Of a stretch of DNA of 64,000 bases, positions 1 to 12,800 are shown piece after piece. Source of the DNA: Sinonovacula constricta (Eukaryota; Mollusca; Bivalvia; Cardiida; Solecurtidae); NCBI GenBank assembly GCA_007844125.1, contig CM017564.1:12125608-12189607 (forward strand), written 5' to 3'. The notes under the pieces were generated by a model. The model saw only the letters and a list, made by a program, of their open reading frames with translations. It did no database searches and was not told where the DNA came from. Position numbers and translations under genes: made by a program. Position 1 is the stretch's first letter, and each line of letters starts with the position of its first letter.

Positions 1-447
1 TAATGCAGGCTGAAATCGGGAAAAAATTGCTGTATTCAACTCACCACTGTGTTTTTATTTTTCAGTCTATTCTACTAAACGTTATATCAAATTTAACAGC
101 TTTTATGAAGTTTTTAAATATCAAAACTATGTATTAATAGTTAAAAATGTAAAAAAAAAATACAACCGAAAGATACAGGGTTCGTTTTGTTTAAGGTTGA
201 GCCACTAATTTTATTTATTGATGTATATTAATACTTGGTGCATTTATCAACTTTTAATATATTGTATTATAAAAATGAGAATTTTAAGAGCTTTCTAATG
301 GTGTATATCTTTCAATTTTTGGACCACAAATGAAGAAATTACAAGAAAATAAAATTTACGCTTCTGTACAATTCATCTGAAAATCCCTTGAAGTTGCCAT
401 CAAAGATGGCTGCTAAGATCAGGGATCTTCGCTGATGTGGAAACTAT
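1..447 (+). mobile_element. MITE family A, copy cut by the window edge
   Basis: It shares the sequence block ...ggaccacaaatgaag...ccatcaaagatggctgc...gctgatgtggaaact with copies at 3277, 20892, 21453 and 41953. Complete copies have inverted ends (GGCAGCCATCTTTGA versus TCAAAGATGGCTGCC). No coding capacity. Confidence 0.65.
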
Positions 448-1292
448 CTATATCTTTAAAGGAAGTATTTGCTACTTGGAACCAGAACAAGGTTCTTAAA
501 TGTGCAAACATGTTTCGTTTTGTGAACTATTGCTTGCCCTTCTTTTTCGCCCAATCAGGTGATATTATTTGCAAATTACCGGATTTTACCACGCGTGCGC
601 ATTGGCGCGATGCCATGGTGGGCGTGGCTACTTCCCGACTGAGGAAGGGTCAATACAATCAGAACACCTCGGATAATTCACAGTTCATCTCTTGGATGTA
701 TGTAGGTAGTCGGATCACCTCTGCCATTTCACTTAATGGGACTACTTTAGGGAAATGCCCGAGGTGATCCGACTACCTACATACATCCGAGATTAGCCAT
801 ATTCTTGTTCAAAGCGCAAGATCTCTGAGGCGCCTTGGATGTCTCACATCTGTGTTCGGTCTTGTAAATTCTTCGTACCAATTCCTCTTCGTACCACATA
901 CATAAGGTACCAATTTATCAACTTCAAACCGTGTTGTTTACGCAGGCTTTATTTTTTACCTGTAATCAGTGTTGTACTATGGAGCTAAATAAAAATTGAT
1001 GTTTGTACAATATTCCTTAAGTGACTTCAATAAAAAGTTGATTAAAATTTTTAAATAAATAAAATTACAAAATTGACAGTTTGCAATAAAATAGAAGGCC
1101 GATTGTTCGAGAATATTTACAGCTCACGTTAAGTCAGGTAACTTTTTGTTGTCTGCCAGACAACATATTTTATTGTTAAAACATAAACTGGACGCCCTTT
1201 GATGTTTCGCATCAAAGACTTTCCTGTTCATTCGTCTGTTTTAAACAACGAATGCCTGTTTAGATTCAGTCGTGTATAGGTCAACAACAATC
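448..1292. other. No gene seen
   Basis: It holds only the foldback at 694-788 and single-copy-looking AT-rich DNA. The plus-strand 110-codon ORF at 435-767 runs into the palindrome arm and has no recognisable domain. Confidence 0.6.
694..788. repeat. Perfect 28-bp inverted repeat (foldback)
   Basis: Bases 694-721 and 761-788 are exact reverse complements around a 39-nt loop. The arms contain ggatgtatgtaggtagtcgg. This looks like the end of a foldback element or a young palindromic duplication. Confidence 0.8.
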
Positions 1293-1605
1293 GGACCTGG
1301 TAGCGCAATCGGTAGAGCGCCGGCTCCTGGTACGGGAGGCCCTGGGTTCGATCCCGTGCCGCGACATAACCAAAGTCATTACAAAAGGCAGTGGTATAGC
1401 TAGCTCCCTTGCTAACGCTCAAGCAAATATAAGGGTAGTTCCATGACTGGTTGGCCCGGTGTCAGGATAATGTGACTGGGTGTGGTATCATGCCAGGTGT
1501 TTACGGCATGCTATACACAGTGAAGGCAGCACTATATCTGCTTCAAGGGGACACCGTCCCCTGATAACTGAAAAAACTGTTGGTGGGACGATAAACCCAA
1601 TAAAC
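1293..1605 (+). mobile_element. tRNA-derived SINE, family 1
   Basis: The head carries pol III boxes (A box tggtagcgcaatcgg, B box ggttcgatccc) followed by gccgcgacata. The body ends ggtgggacgataaacccaataaac. A near-complete copy shared by at least a dozen others in the window. Confidence 0.85.
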
Positions 1606-1629
1606 AACCACAAGCAAGGTCCGGTGGCC

Positions 1630-1985
1630 ATGGAAATTGTCTCCCTTGTTAGAAAATATACGAGGTATTCCAAACAGTATGTAGGTCCTTTTAGTTGAAA
1701 TTCTTGGACTTTACCGCCTGTAGATATTTGCAATTACAGTGAAATTTCTTACCTTTACATAAGTATAAGCTTAAAATCCATTTACATACTTAGAGATTTT
1801 TTATTATTTAAAAAAAGAAAATGGAAGTGTTTGTTGATGATGGTTAACCTGGGTATCACAAGAAAGGCAGAAAAGTCAACATACACTCCAAAGAGCACAA
1901 GCATAAAAACCTAGTAAAACAAATGAAATGTCCAACTCGCATTTAGGAATTATTCAGGGGAAACTACTCTAATTCATTAATGTCT
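1630..1985 (+). repeat. Dispersed repeat, copy 1 (inverted partner at 15470-15762)
   Basis: tgtctcccttgttagaaaatatacgagg ... tattcaggggaaactactct matches the reverse complement of 15470-15762 over most of its length. The family is unclassified, with no terminal repeats noticed. Confidence 0.6.
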
Positions 1986-2399
1986 CTCGTTAAGAATAAA
2001 GAACAGAACACTACTAGACTTACAAATGCTTTATTTGCCATGTCAACAGAAAATGACTGTACAACAACGTTATATGGGCAAATGTTATTTTTTTCATATT
2101 TCCATCATATGTACAACACAATTAACAAAAAGCAAAAACAATACACTTTTCTCGCTAACAAAAAAAAAATGTTCTGCCTTAAAAAGGATGTTCATGAAAT
2201 GTATTTACAAGATAATGAGATAGCAAGATAACAAAAAATATGAGGAAAAACAAATAAAACAAAGATAAGAAGAAAACATTGAACATATAGGATTGGATAA
2301 CATGGTGCACAATCTGTAACAGAAAATATAAACCAAGACATTCAGTAATTTTCCTAAAATTCTTTAGAAGGCAAGGATTCAACATATCTGGAAAGCATT

Positions 2400-2400
2400 A

Positions 2401-2483
<83 letters not shown>
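2400..2483. repeat. (TA)n microsatellite
   Basis: About 40 almost uninterrupted ta dinucleotides. Confidence 0.95.
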
Positions 2484-2485
<2 letters not shown>

Positions 2486-2489
2486 ACAT

Positions 2490-5400
2490 GAATTCTCCCA
2501 CTTTTGGAGGGAGACTCACACTTTTTAGGTTCAAAATTACTTGAAAATAAGAGGTGTTTTACACATTTTCAGAAATCTCCCTTCTTGGAAACAGATAAAT
2601 TTCTTCTTTGTTTATATGAAAATAACAAATCTCATACTTTGGCCTCAACAAAATTTCACATGTATGTACGTTAAATAGTGTGCCTGGTTTTACACAGTAC
2701 ATGACCTTTAACCTTTTATTGGTACAGTTTGTTAACAGTCCATATTAAAGCTAGTATCCAACTGTTTTTTTACCATTTTGTTTTCTCTTGTGCTACCAAA
2801 TAAATTAATACATGAAATAATCCTGTGAAACAATGTTTAATCGTGCCCTAGAACCATCTTAAATGTAAAACCCTAACAACCCATTTACCATTTGTTTTCC
2901 TACCCAAGCCACCATGCACAATTAGCTATTTTTAAACTGGTGTGTTGTTGTTGTTGTTTTTTGTTACATTATACAGCCTACACAATTATGGTCATAATGG
3001 CAACATCCAGCTTATTATTATTGGGGGAAGACTCCAGACTTATGTCTGGGTAGAACCACTGGCGCAGTTAGCTGGACCCCCCACCCCCCCTCCAACGAGA
3101 AAACCCAAGTGACTTTTGCTAGTAATCAACTCCGACATTGATATCTATTTTTAGCTAAAACCCACATGGTGCTTATTTATAGATTTGAAAATAATGAAAT
3201 AATGAAAGTGTTTTATTTCACAATCTGATTAATAATTGTCAAATAATTAATTAATTATGTTTTGTTTTCCAATAAGAAAAGAGCTTTCCAATTGTGTAAA
3301 GCTTTAAATTTTTGGACCACAAATGAATAACAAGAAAATAAAATTTATGCTTCTATACAATTCATCTGAAAATCGCTTGAAGTTGCCATCCAAGATGGCT
3401 GCCACGATAAGGGATGTTCACTGATGTGGAAACTATACTGACAAAGAAGAAAATGAGCTCGATTTACTTAATTTAGTACAGTATGTAGTATAGTAGTTTA
3501 CTACATGAAACGTTTTCTTAATTGTAAAACCTGTGATATGGACTACAAAATCTACTGACTTTCTTGAAAAGTGCTAACTGGTTACTTTAGAAATGCAATT
3601 TATAATTTATCTTGGGTTTGCCAATAATTTTTTAAGATATATAAGTTAAATATAAAAAGAAAGTGTGAAAATATAGGGTTTATTAATTATTATTTATCAT
3701 TCGATTTTCCTAGACCAAGAAACAAGACTCAAAAAGTCAGAATAAATCCCTTATATATCTGAAACTCATTAAAACTGATGATTCAGAACAAAACAGTTAC
3801 TTTCTACAAAAATGTCAAGTAGGGCTCGGCATTTTTCTTTTTCATAAGGGAGATAATATACCCAGCAAATTAGAAATATTCTGGACAAGAGTTATGTCCC
3901 TTGTAAACTTATGTATGAATCTTGCAATCAACTTTTATACTTGGTTGTAAATTTTAATACTTGTTAAGATATGGGAGTAAAAATAATTAGCGAAAATTGT
4001 TTCATTAAAAATCACACTTACGTAAGAAAACTTACATCTCACAATCATTTTTGTCTTGGCTTTTTTGTAAAGAAACACTTTTTAAAAAAGTATCACATCT
4101 TGACAAGGTAAAAAAATGTAATTGAAAATATTAAGACATATATAAAATATGTAGTTGGAGAGAGAGTAAAATAGAAAAGCACAAGTAAGGAAAGAGAACT
4201 GGAAAGACTAAGAAAAAGTGGAGAGGGAGAAAAAGAAGAGAATGGAAGAGGATGCATGAAAAGATAGAATAGAGCAAACGGAGGAAGAGAAGAAAAAGTA
4301 AAAAAAACAACAACTTAAGAATAAATCAAAAAGCCAGAAGAAAAAAAATTGTTTAAATGTCAGTGTTGTTTTATAAAATGAAAATTCTAAACAAAAAGGG
4401 GGTTAACTCCATCAAAATAATTTAAGAATTAACTGCCCTCTCTCAACCACCTTCACTTTAGCTTGTGCATAATTATTCCAAGCTTAAAGTTAAAATCTTT
4501 GACACTTTCTGAAAAATGGACCTTCACAAATAATGGTAACTAGCAGAGCAGAAAAAAAAATATGGCGAAAAAGTGTGACACTGTTAAAGCAATCTGTAAT
4601 TAAATGTTACACTAAGAAAATGCGAGACTTTCTGAGTTCTTTGAAAAGGAGAGGAATAAAAGCAAATCATGCAGTCCATTCTTTCAGATAAAAAAAAAAA
4701 AACTTTGAGCAAAAACATGTCATCTATGTACTAAAAATTAATAAAAAAAGATGCAATTCAAAAATGAAAACACTAGAAAACATACAAATCATCATAGAAT
4801 ATCTACAGTCAACAAAATATAACAATTTCCGAGTATTATTGACGTAACATAACACTACAGAATACCAGTATAAAACAATCAGGATATTCTTCTAGTGTGA
4901 ACAAGAGCTTTAGGTTAGGAATCAGAAAGCTGTATACCACAAAAAGGCAAGCAATTTTATCAGTTCTAGGAAACCCATAGTACGACCGTTGTAAAGATCA
5001 TTTTGAACACTATCTTAATTGTAACACCAAAGAAATCTAGAAATAAAAATATTCTGCAGGTAAAAAGTGATTTATTTTATGGAGAAAAAAAATGTCCAAA
5101 TTGTCAAGACAGTACCTGTAATAAAATAAATTAACAAATAAAATAATCTGCTCCTAGAATGGTAAGCAATTTAAAGAGCTTACTTCAGATAATTAAGTTC
5201 AAATTTACAATATGAAAATCTCAATTTATAAATAAATTTTACAAATTCATTTAAAAACTGGGTCTTGAAAAAAATAATCTATAAATTGTAAAAAAGATAA
5301 ATTTTTAAATTAAGACAAAATCTCACAGACAAAGATAAAATCATAAGTAATTATTTATTTTGTAAACTATTATTAAACAAAAAAACTTTTAAATACTTCT

Positions 5401-6264
5401 CAAGGAGTAGTGGTATGTCTTCAAAAAGTTGAGAAAGACAGAAAGTAAAAAAAAATAAGGAGAGAAATGAAACAAGGTAACTGTTGGTAGCACAACAGCT
5501 TTAAACTTTAGACCTAGAGACAATAAAATAACTAAACAACAGTGGCAAACAAAAAAAACCATTTGACAGAAAAACAGAAAAAAAAAAAATGTATGTAACA
5601 TACTTTTTTTTTTTCAAAATGATATCACCAAACAAAACAGTTCAAAGACAGACAAATTACCAATGATAATAAACTGATGATAATAAACGAACATATAGAC
5701 CACCAAATCTTACCGCTTGGTAGATGGCGGAGAAAACACATGCAGAGGTACAAGATGGTAACACAAAAATGAAGTTTTGAGAAAAACGAAAAAGCGAACT
5801 TGATACAGGATGTTATATTTAAATAACACACTTGCTTTTACAGACTGATTCACTGAATTAAAGTAATGCAGGATGTTAATAAGAACTGAAGTGCTGATGA
5901 CGATGATGATGATGATGAAATAACGATTGAAAATGATGTCGATGAAAATAACGGTGAAAAATGGCTTAAGTGCTGATGACGGTGTTATGATATTTACATA
6001 AGCTACAAAGATGGCCCACGTTAATGCTTGTGAAAGCGTTGCAAACATTATGCCTCAAGGAAATAAAATAACCATGACAACCAAAGCTACCAATATCTCA
6101 CAATACCACAAATGATTTTTCAAACTGGTATTAAAAAATATGAGTATGTCACCAATATTCCTGCAATGATGTCACATTATTCTGACAATGATGTCACAAT
6201 TTGACTTAATGAAATAATCATATTAACAATTCTAATGGTATCATCACAATTTTAATGATGTCAG
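2490..6264. other. AT-rich non-coding, possibly distal 3' UTR or flank
   Basis: Apart from the MITE fragment at 3277 and a family 3 body fragment near 2985-3100, no repeat or coding signal stands out. Poly-A tracts are frequent on the plus strand (T-rich on the transcript strand). Confidence 0.5.
3277..3436 (+). mobile_element. MITE family A, partial copy
   Basis: It matches the terminal ~160 bp of the copy at 1-447, from gagctttccaat to ctgatgtggaaact. Confidence 0.6.
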
Positions 6265-6545
6265 ACTTCTCATTCTAATGACATCACAATATGCTGATGT
6301 CACAATTACAATGTTGACATCACAATATGCTGATGTCACAATTACAATGATGACATCACAATATGCTGATGTCACACCTACAATGATGACATCACAATAT
6401 GCTGATGTCACAATTACAATGATGACATCACAATATGCTGATGTCACAATTGTAAATAATGACATCACAATATGCTGATGTCACACTTACAATGATGACA
6501 TCACAATATGCTGATGTCACAATTGTAAATAATGGCATCACAACA
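6265..6545. repeat. 36-bp minisatellite of TGACATCA/TGATGTCA palindromes
   Basis: The unit tgacatcacaatatgctgatg followed by tcacaattacaatga repeats about seven times. Each unit carries tgacatca and its complement tgatgtca around an atatgc centre, so both strands look alike. The small ORFs here (TSQYADVTI repeats) are a by-product of a period divisible by three. Confidence 0.85.
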
Positions 6546-6584
6546 GTTTTACAAATATTTCAAAATTCCAATACAGACATCACT

Positions 6585-6835
6585 AATTTAATGATGTCAC
6601 AACTTGAATGACATCACTAATTCAATGATGTCACAATTTGAATGACATCACTAATTCAATGATGTCACAACTTGAATGACATCACTAATTTAATGATGTC
6701 ACAACTTGAATGACATCACTAATTTAATGATGTCACAACTTGAATAACATCACTAATTCAATGATGTCACAACTTGAATGACATCACTAATTTAATGATG
6801 TCACAAATTGAATGACATCATTAGTTTAATAATGA
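6585..6835. repeat. 34-bp minisatellite with TGATGTCA/TGACATCA
   Basis: The unit aatttaatgatgtcacaact followed by tgaatgacatcact repeats about seven times. It is related to the preceding array through the same 8-mer palindromes. Confidence 0.85.
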
Positions 6836-6839
6836 TGTC

Positions 6840-9353
6840 CTAATTTTAAGGATGGCATTGCAATGTCACAAGGTTCCAATAATGAAGTTTTTGATGGCAC
6901 TTTCAAGTGATGTTAAAAACACAACTTAGTCAATATTTATATAATACAAGCGACAGACGAGAGCAACATTTATGTGTACAATATATGATGATATCTTTTT
7001 TCTATTAAAATATTTATATAAATATACAAAATAAGTACATCTTTTTTTTGTATTACAGTATTACATACATGTATGTGACTTTAAATTTAATTTTCCCTGC
7101 CTCTGAATGTTTAGAAACAATCTTGGTGTAAATACATAGAAATGCTTCAGGATCGTTTAATTCTCAAATTTTAACTCGAACATTAATTTCAGAAAATGTG
7201 TTTAATACCACAAAACAATCGAAAATACAACACATACAAATTCATATTTCCAAGAAATTTTAAGGAAAATAAATATTTTTATATTAGATCATGATCTTTG
7301 TCTCATCGACTTAAAAAGATCCACCACAAATCAACAACTAAAGCTGAAGTCGCCAATCACTGTAAACAAATTCAATCTCTAAAATCAAAAAACAACTTTA
7401 CATAAGAATAATCCTGCCGTCGTGTATCTATTATCAATTGCACTTCAAGTTAGTTTGTAAACCATGTAACAATAATAAAACACAACAATTTTCCGTTTCT
7501 TCACATTTCACTGTGTTGCAGCATGTCAGATTATAAAAAAAACAATTCTGACATCTGGTTTGACATGACATCTGGTTTGACATCATTCTAGGACTTCATT
7601 ATTTATTTCTCACACATTTTAACCATTCAACACTATTGTGATATTAGCTTATGCTATTCTTACCATTCTCCAATCACAATTATGCTTTCATTGAATCTTT
7701 GGCCAATCAATGCAGTACATCCTAGGCAATCAGCCAATCAGAGGAGCCGATACATTTTCATTAGAAAAAAATCTGACCCATCAAGAGTTACTTTTAAAAA
7801 AATCACAACTCAAAACTATATAGGAATATGAGATCAAAACGACACGTCTATCAAGAGACATTTAAAGTGAAAAAAATAAAATAAAAAAAATTGGTAAAAA
7901 AATAGTCATCTAAAGATGTGCCCTTATAAGGTCTTTACTTTGCAAAACAGTATCATTTTATTATTGAAAAACCTTTAAGAAATATAAATGTTAAATTGTA
8001 AATGTAATTTCTTAAAACTAAATCAAATAAATTGCTTAATTTTAAAGAATGTATTAAAAAACACATTTATATTGTAAAAAGTCCATAAAAGTGGGAATCA
8101 AAAATTTAACTAAAATGAATATTGACTTGCACCATGCTTTGTAAAAAAAAACTTAACCATTAATGAATACATTAACTATCAATGCTTTTTTTTTTAAGAA
8201 AACAAAATAATTTGTAGAAAAAATGAGTTAAGAAGTAAACTACAAATCAACAACTTGATTTCCCAGTTTTAAATCCTGTCTGGCTCTTTAAATCTTCCAT
8301 ACTTCATAACAAATAAACCATTCAAAAGCATTTTAAAAAAAACAAACTTATTTTGACAAAAATAAAACAATGTAGCACTTTTCTGCTCAAATAATCATGA
8401 GTTTACACCCATATCTGACCTCATTATGCCTGGCCTCACACTTCATGCTATTGCTAACACAGCATGCTGTGCTGAGACAAAAGAAAATTAATGATGACAT
8501 CAATACTGTTGTACACATCACAACAACTGATGACATCATCAATACTGCTGTACACATCACAACAAATGATGATGACATCATCAATACTGTCATACGCATC
8601 ACAACAAACGATGACATCATCAATACTGTTGTATGCATCACAACGAAGGAATGTCTGCACAGCAACTTCATCTACAAAGTCTTGTAGTTGCTCTAACTCT
8701 TCTACACCATCCACCATTTAAAATTAAAATCTTTATCACACTTTCACAAAGAAAAAAAAAAAAAGCAACAGCTCCTACTAGACAGTTCAGGCAACACAAC
8801 TTTTTTCCAAGTCGCATTTTCTTTCTTAAAGGTTTGTTATTTTTTATTCTCAAACAATTCACAACATTTTCTTTACATCAGATGGATTTTTATTTTTAAT
8901 CCGTGGATTTAATCCCTGTTCACTTCCTCATTTTCAAACGACAAATCTAATTGACTTTGATTTCAAGCTAAACAAACCAATGCAGCTGCCAACAACGACT
9001 ACCAAAGCTTGGACTGATCTTTATCGGCCTGTTCCGTTTTTTAATATCTATCAATAGTTGAAGCAGAATTTATACACACTTTGCAAATTCAGCCAGTCAA
9101 CCTTTAACCCAATCAAAGTGAGAATAGTATTTATCTTCTTTCTTTTTCTTTTGTGTCTACCTCCACCCACTTAATAAGTGGGAAATTTCCCTTTTTTAAC
9201 AGAAATTTCCCTTTTTTAACACAAACATGAAAATGCAGCTGTTGTGTCTGCATTCTAGTGCACATTTCACGTAATTCCAAACTTGTTTCACCTTCATTTG
9301 TTGCAATCAGTTCTGCAACTCCTGACACAATTATCTTGCAGTTTGTTTTTTTG
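6840..9353. other. AT-rich non-coding, possible long NCOA 3' UTR
   Basis: Few mobile elements and many ttt/aaa tracts, with the small array at 8488. A perfect 20-bp duplication gaaatttcccttttttaaca lies near 9181-9220. No coding signal. Confidence 0.4.
8488..8640. repeat. ~39-bp minisatellite with TGACATCATC
   Basis: About four units of gatgacatcatcaatactg followed by ttgtacacatcacaacaa. It shares the tgacatca core with the arrays at 6265-6835. Confidence 0.75.
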
Positions 9354-9359
9354 TTTATT
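9354..9359 (-). promoter_or_regulatory. First possible polyadenylation signal after the NCOA stop
   Basis: tttatt on the plus strand is AATAAA on the coding strand, about 445 nt after the stop codon. More copies occur further left in this AT-rich DNA, so the true 3' end is uncertain and the 3' UTR could be several kilobases longer. Confidence 0.3.
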
Positions 9360-9802
9360 TTGGTAGTTACCTAGTAACAAACCACGGTTCTTGGGTTCAC
9401 CAACTTCCTGATCCGTAACAATCACAGACGTTTCACATACCACCCGCATAACCTCCTGTCTTGAGGAAAACAATACAACACTACTTAACTGGGAGGCACA
9501 ATTTCCAAGAGGAAATTAAATTGAGCAGAGATTGTTTGAATAAAAGTGTATGCCTCGAGTAACTGAGAAGACGTTTCAAACACATGCACAGATGTTTAGA
9601 AGTTCCACAAAGTTTCTCCACTGGGGATTATTCTGCATCGATGCTTGATACACTTCTTGGTTACAAGGGATACGGTACTGGCTCGGTATTTGACAGAGAA
9701 AAACGAGAAAAAAAACTTGAAATTCGTTCAACCGATTCAAGTAAATAGTTGACATGTCAACTGATTGTAGCAGAGTAACGGTTACTAGGGGCGGGGCCTT
9801 CA

Positions 9803-9871
9803 TCAATCAGAAAGAAGCTTCTGCAGCAACGAATCCTTCTGATTGGCTGGTTTGATATCCTCCACAGGCGC
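9803..9871 (-). CDS. NCOA: NCOA last coding exon: C-terminal LXXLL box and stop
   Basis: 69 nt, 22 codons plus TGA. Acceptor ctgttgctag. It encodes APVEDIKPANQKDSLLQKLL then SD and the stop. The end SLLQKLLSD-stop mirrors human NCOA1a, which ends SLLQQLLTE-stop and carries an extra receptor box there. A second in-frame TGA follows directly. Confidence 0.94.
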   Translation of the reverse strand, partial: APVEDIKPANQKDSLLQKLLSD

Positions 9872-12800
9872 CTAGCAACAGAAAAAAAAAAAAATCAGGG
9901 AAAATCAATGTGTAAATAGGAATTAATGATGTGTGTTATTTGAAACACAAGGTATTATACGCCAATGATATTGTAGATATCTAGAACAACAACAACATTT
10001 TATTGGCACAAACATATACATGTTTCTTGCCATAACTGGCCGCACAGACAAAATATCATTGATAATATAAATAAGACAATTAAATATGGTTATAAAATCA
10101 ATACTACATATGAAGTAGTGAAAAAGTTTAGAGGAAAGTAGAAAAAAAAAGGAGAAAGAAGTGATTTTAAAAATAATCGATATGTGGGGATATCTAGAGA
10201 TGTTTTATACTTGAAACAGGTATAATATTGTCTTCATTGGGAAGCATGCTCTGAAATTCAGACACAATATTACTGTGCCTTAAATAGGGCACCAGTTGGA
10301 CCTATCATTATAATGGGATGAATGACTTGGTACATATTTATTTGGTTTATCGTCCCACCAACAGTATTTCAGTTATCTGGATACGGTATTCACTTACAGC
10401 AGATATAGTGCTGCCTTCACTGTGTATAGCATGCTGTGAACACCTGGCATCATACCACACCCAGTCCTATTATCCTGACAATGGGCCAACCAGTCATGGA
10501 ACTACCCTTATATTTGCTTGAGTGTTAGCAAGGGAGCTAGCTATACCACTGCCATTTGTAATGACTTTGGTTATGTCGCGGCACATTATCGAACCCAGAA
10601 TCCATTAACAGAGAAACATTATTTTTCAATATTTTCAGGTAAATTTGTGCTATTTTTGTGTTTTATTAAGTGAGCAAGGCATAATATGAGATTTTAAGTA
10701 TTAAAAAAAAAAAAATTTTTTTTTTTTTTTTTTACAGTTTTGGCAAATTGGTTAACATGAAAACTTCATTTTTACTTAAAATGTAGCCAACAACCTTACT
10801 TTTTCATAATATCAAGAAAAAGAAACATTCTATGAAAAGATTATTATTTAATCTTAATTTATTTGCAGAACATGTGTGTTTTTTCTTTAATTTTTACCCT
10901 TTGAGGAAATTCAAAATGGTTGTATTGTGCTGAAAAAATGTACAGATGGAATAATTACTGAAGTATATCATCAAATGAAGTTATTTTGTGTGCAAATTCA
11001 TGTTTGTTATGTTTGTGTAAAAAAATCTGGAATATTTTAAGTGACTTGAATAAAACGGGTCATTTTGTAAGATTTCACCAAATTGGTTACCATGGAAACT
11101 TCATTTTTACTAAAAAAGTAGCCCAACAACCTTATTTTTTCTTTTCATTTTTGAACTCACCATTGAATTCTAGTATGGAAAATTCTATAAAAGGATTATT
11201 ATTGTAGAAATCGACCTTAACTTTGTCTAATAAAAACATTTCACATACCCTGGGCTCATTTACCACGATGTTCACGGTAGGTGGATCCTTGAACATAGCC
11301 AAGGAGTCGCTGGTGACGGTGCGTGACTGCTGCTGTTGCTGCTGCTCATACTGCTGCTGGGATGTCAGCTGCTTCCGGAACAAGCTAGAAGCTTTCTCTT
11401 CGGGGTCTTCTAAAATAAATATACCAAGAAAAATCGCTGCCATTGACATGGGATCAATCACTGAGACGAGTTAAATAAAAGTGTAGAGGTTTACATAGCA
11501 ATGATAAATATAATAAAGATAAAAATAAATCTTTCCTCTTTTGAAAGCAAATACAACAGTTTGTTTTCTTTTTCAGGCAAATTGCTGTGACACAATTATA
11601 ATCATTTATTTATTTGGGCTTTATGGCACACCGACACTTAACAGGTCATACTGTGCCGAATCAAAATAGTGGCAACGAGACATAATCGGTAGAGAAAACC
11701 CCCAGACAAGTGACTGGGCAGAACCAAACCTCGACAGAGCAGTTCCGAATTTTCATCCTTACCCACGAGGCAACGGGTGCCCGCAACAACATGCCATAAC
11801 TAGTAACAGGGTGTTTTGTTGTTTTTTTCCTGAAAATGGGGACAGGGGTCTGGGGCATTAAAAAAGGGGAAAACTTCACAGTGTTTAATTAGCAAAGGTG
11901 GAAAATGTGCATGTGTAACATCTTATCTGCTACCAAACATCTTGTATGTTTATTACAAGGCCTTCAACCTATAGTGTTTGTTCTTGAACTCCTCTATATT
12001 TTCATAGTCTAGTTCACTCAAGCTTCCACTGTAATCACTAATCTGCATCCATGTGTCTTAGTTCTGCAAATCGGCAATGAAATATTGAATTTTATCGAAG
12101 GGGAATTTTCATTTTTAGAGGAAAAACTAAGCTTATTTTTTGAGGGGGGAGGGAGCCTTCAAATGGCCTCTTGCATATAAGGTAAAAAAAACCCTGATAT
12201 GAATGAATTTTCAAGCAGCACAATAAGAATTGAGGATGGGGTGGGATCTGCCGGCATGTTTGCCGATATTGTGCAACGACATTTCTATCATTACAGCACA
12301 GGGGCACTAATGAGATGCTCAGGGACTGAACCCGGCCGGTCCATTATACTGACACCGACGAGTCAGGGGTTATGCTGTCCCCTTAGACCTGAGCATTAGG
12401 AAGGAAGCCACTACTACCAACTTTAATGTCTTTGGTTTGACCCGACCGGGGTTTGAACCACAACCTCCCGATCCGGAAGCCAATGCTCTAACACCTGAGC
12501 TATTGCGGCCGATAACTGAGCATGGGATATCAACAACTATAGCATGGTGAAGGTGTGAGTATTGACTGATTTTTTTTTATTTGTAAGGGAAAAACTGGGA
12601 TTATTTTCTGAGGGCAAGGCGCCTGTAAACTGCCTCTTCTAAATAAAGTAAAAAAAACAACTCTGACTGATATGTCACCCAGTCACATTATCAAGACACC
12701 TGGAAGACCTCATGTTTGCTTGGGAGTATTTCCCCGCTTTCTTAAAAGAAAGAAATATTTACAAATATCTACCTTGTGGTATTTTTTACATACTTTTTTC

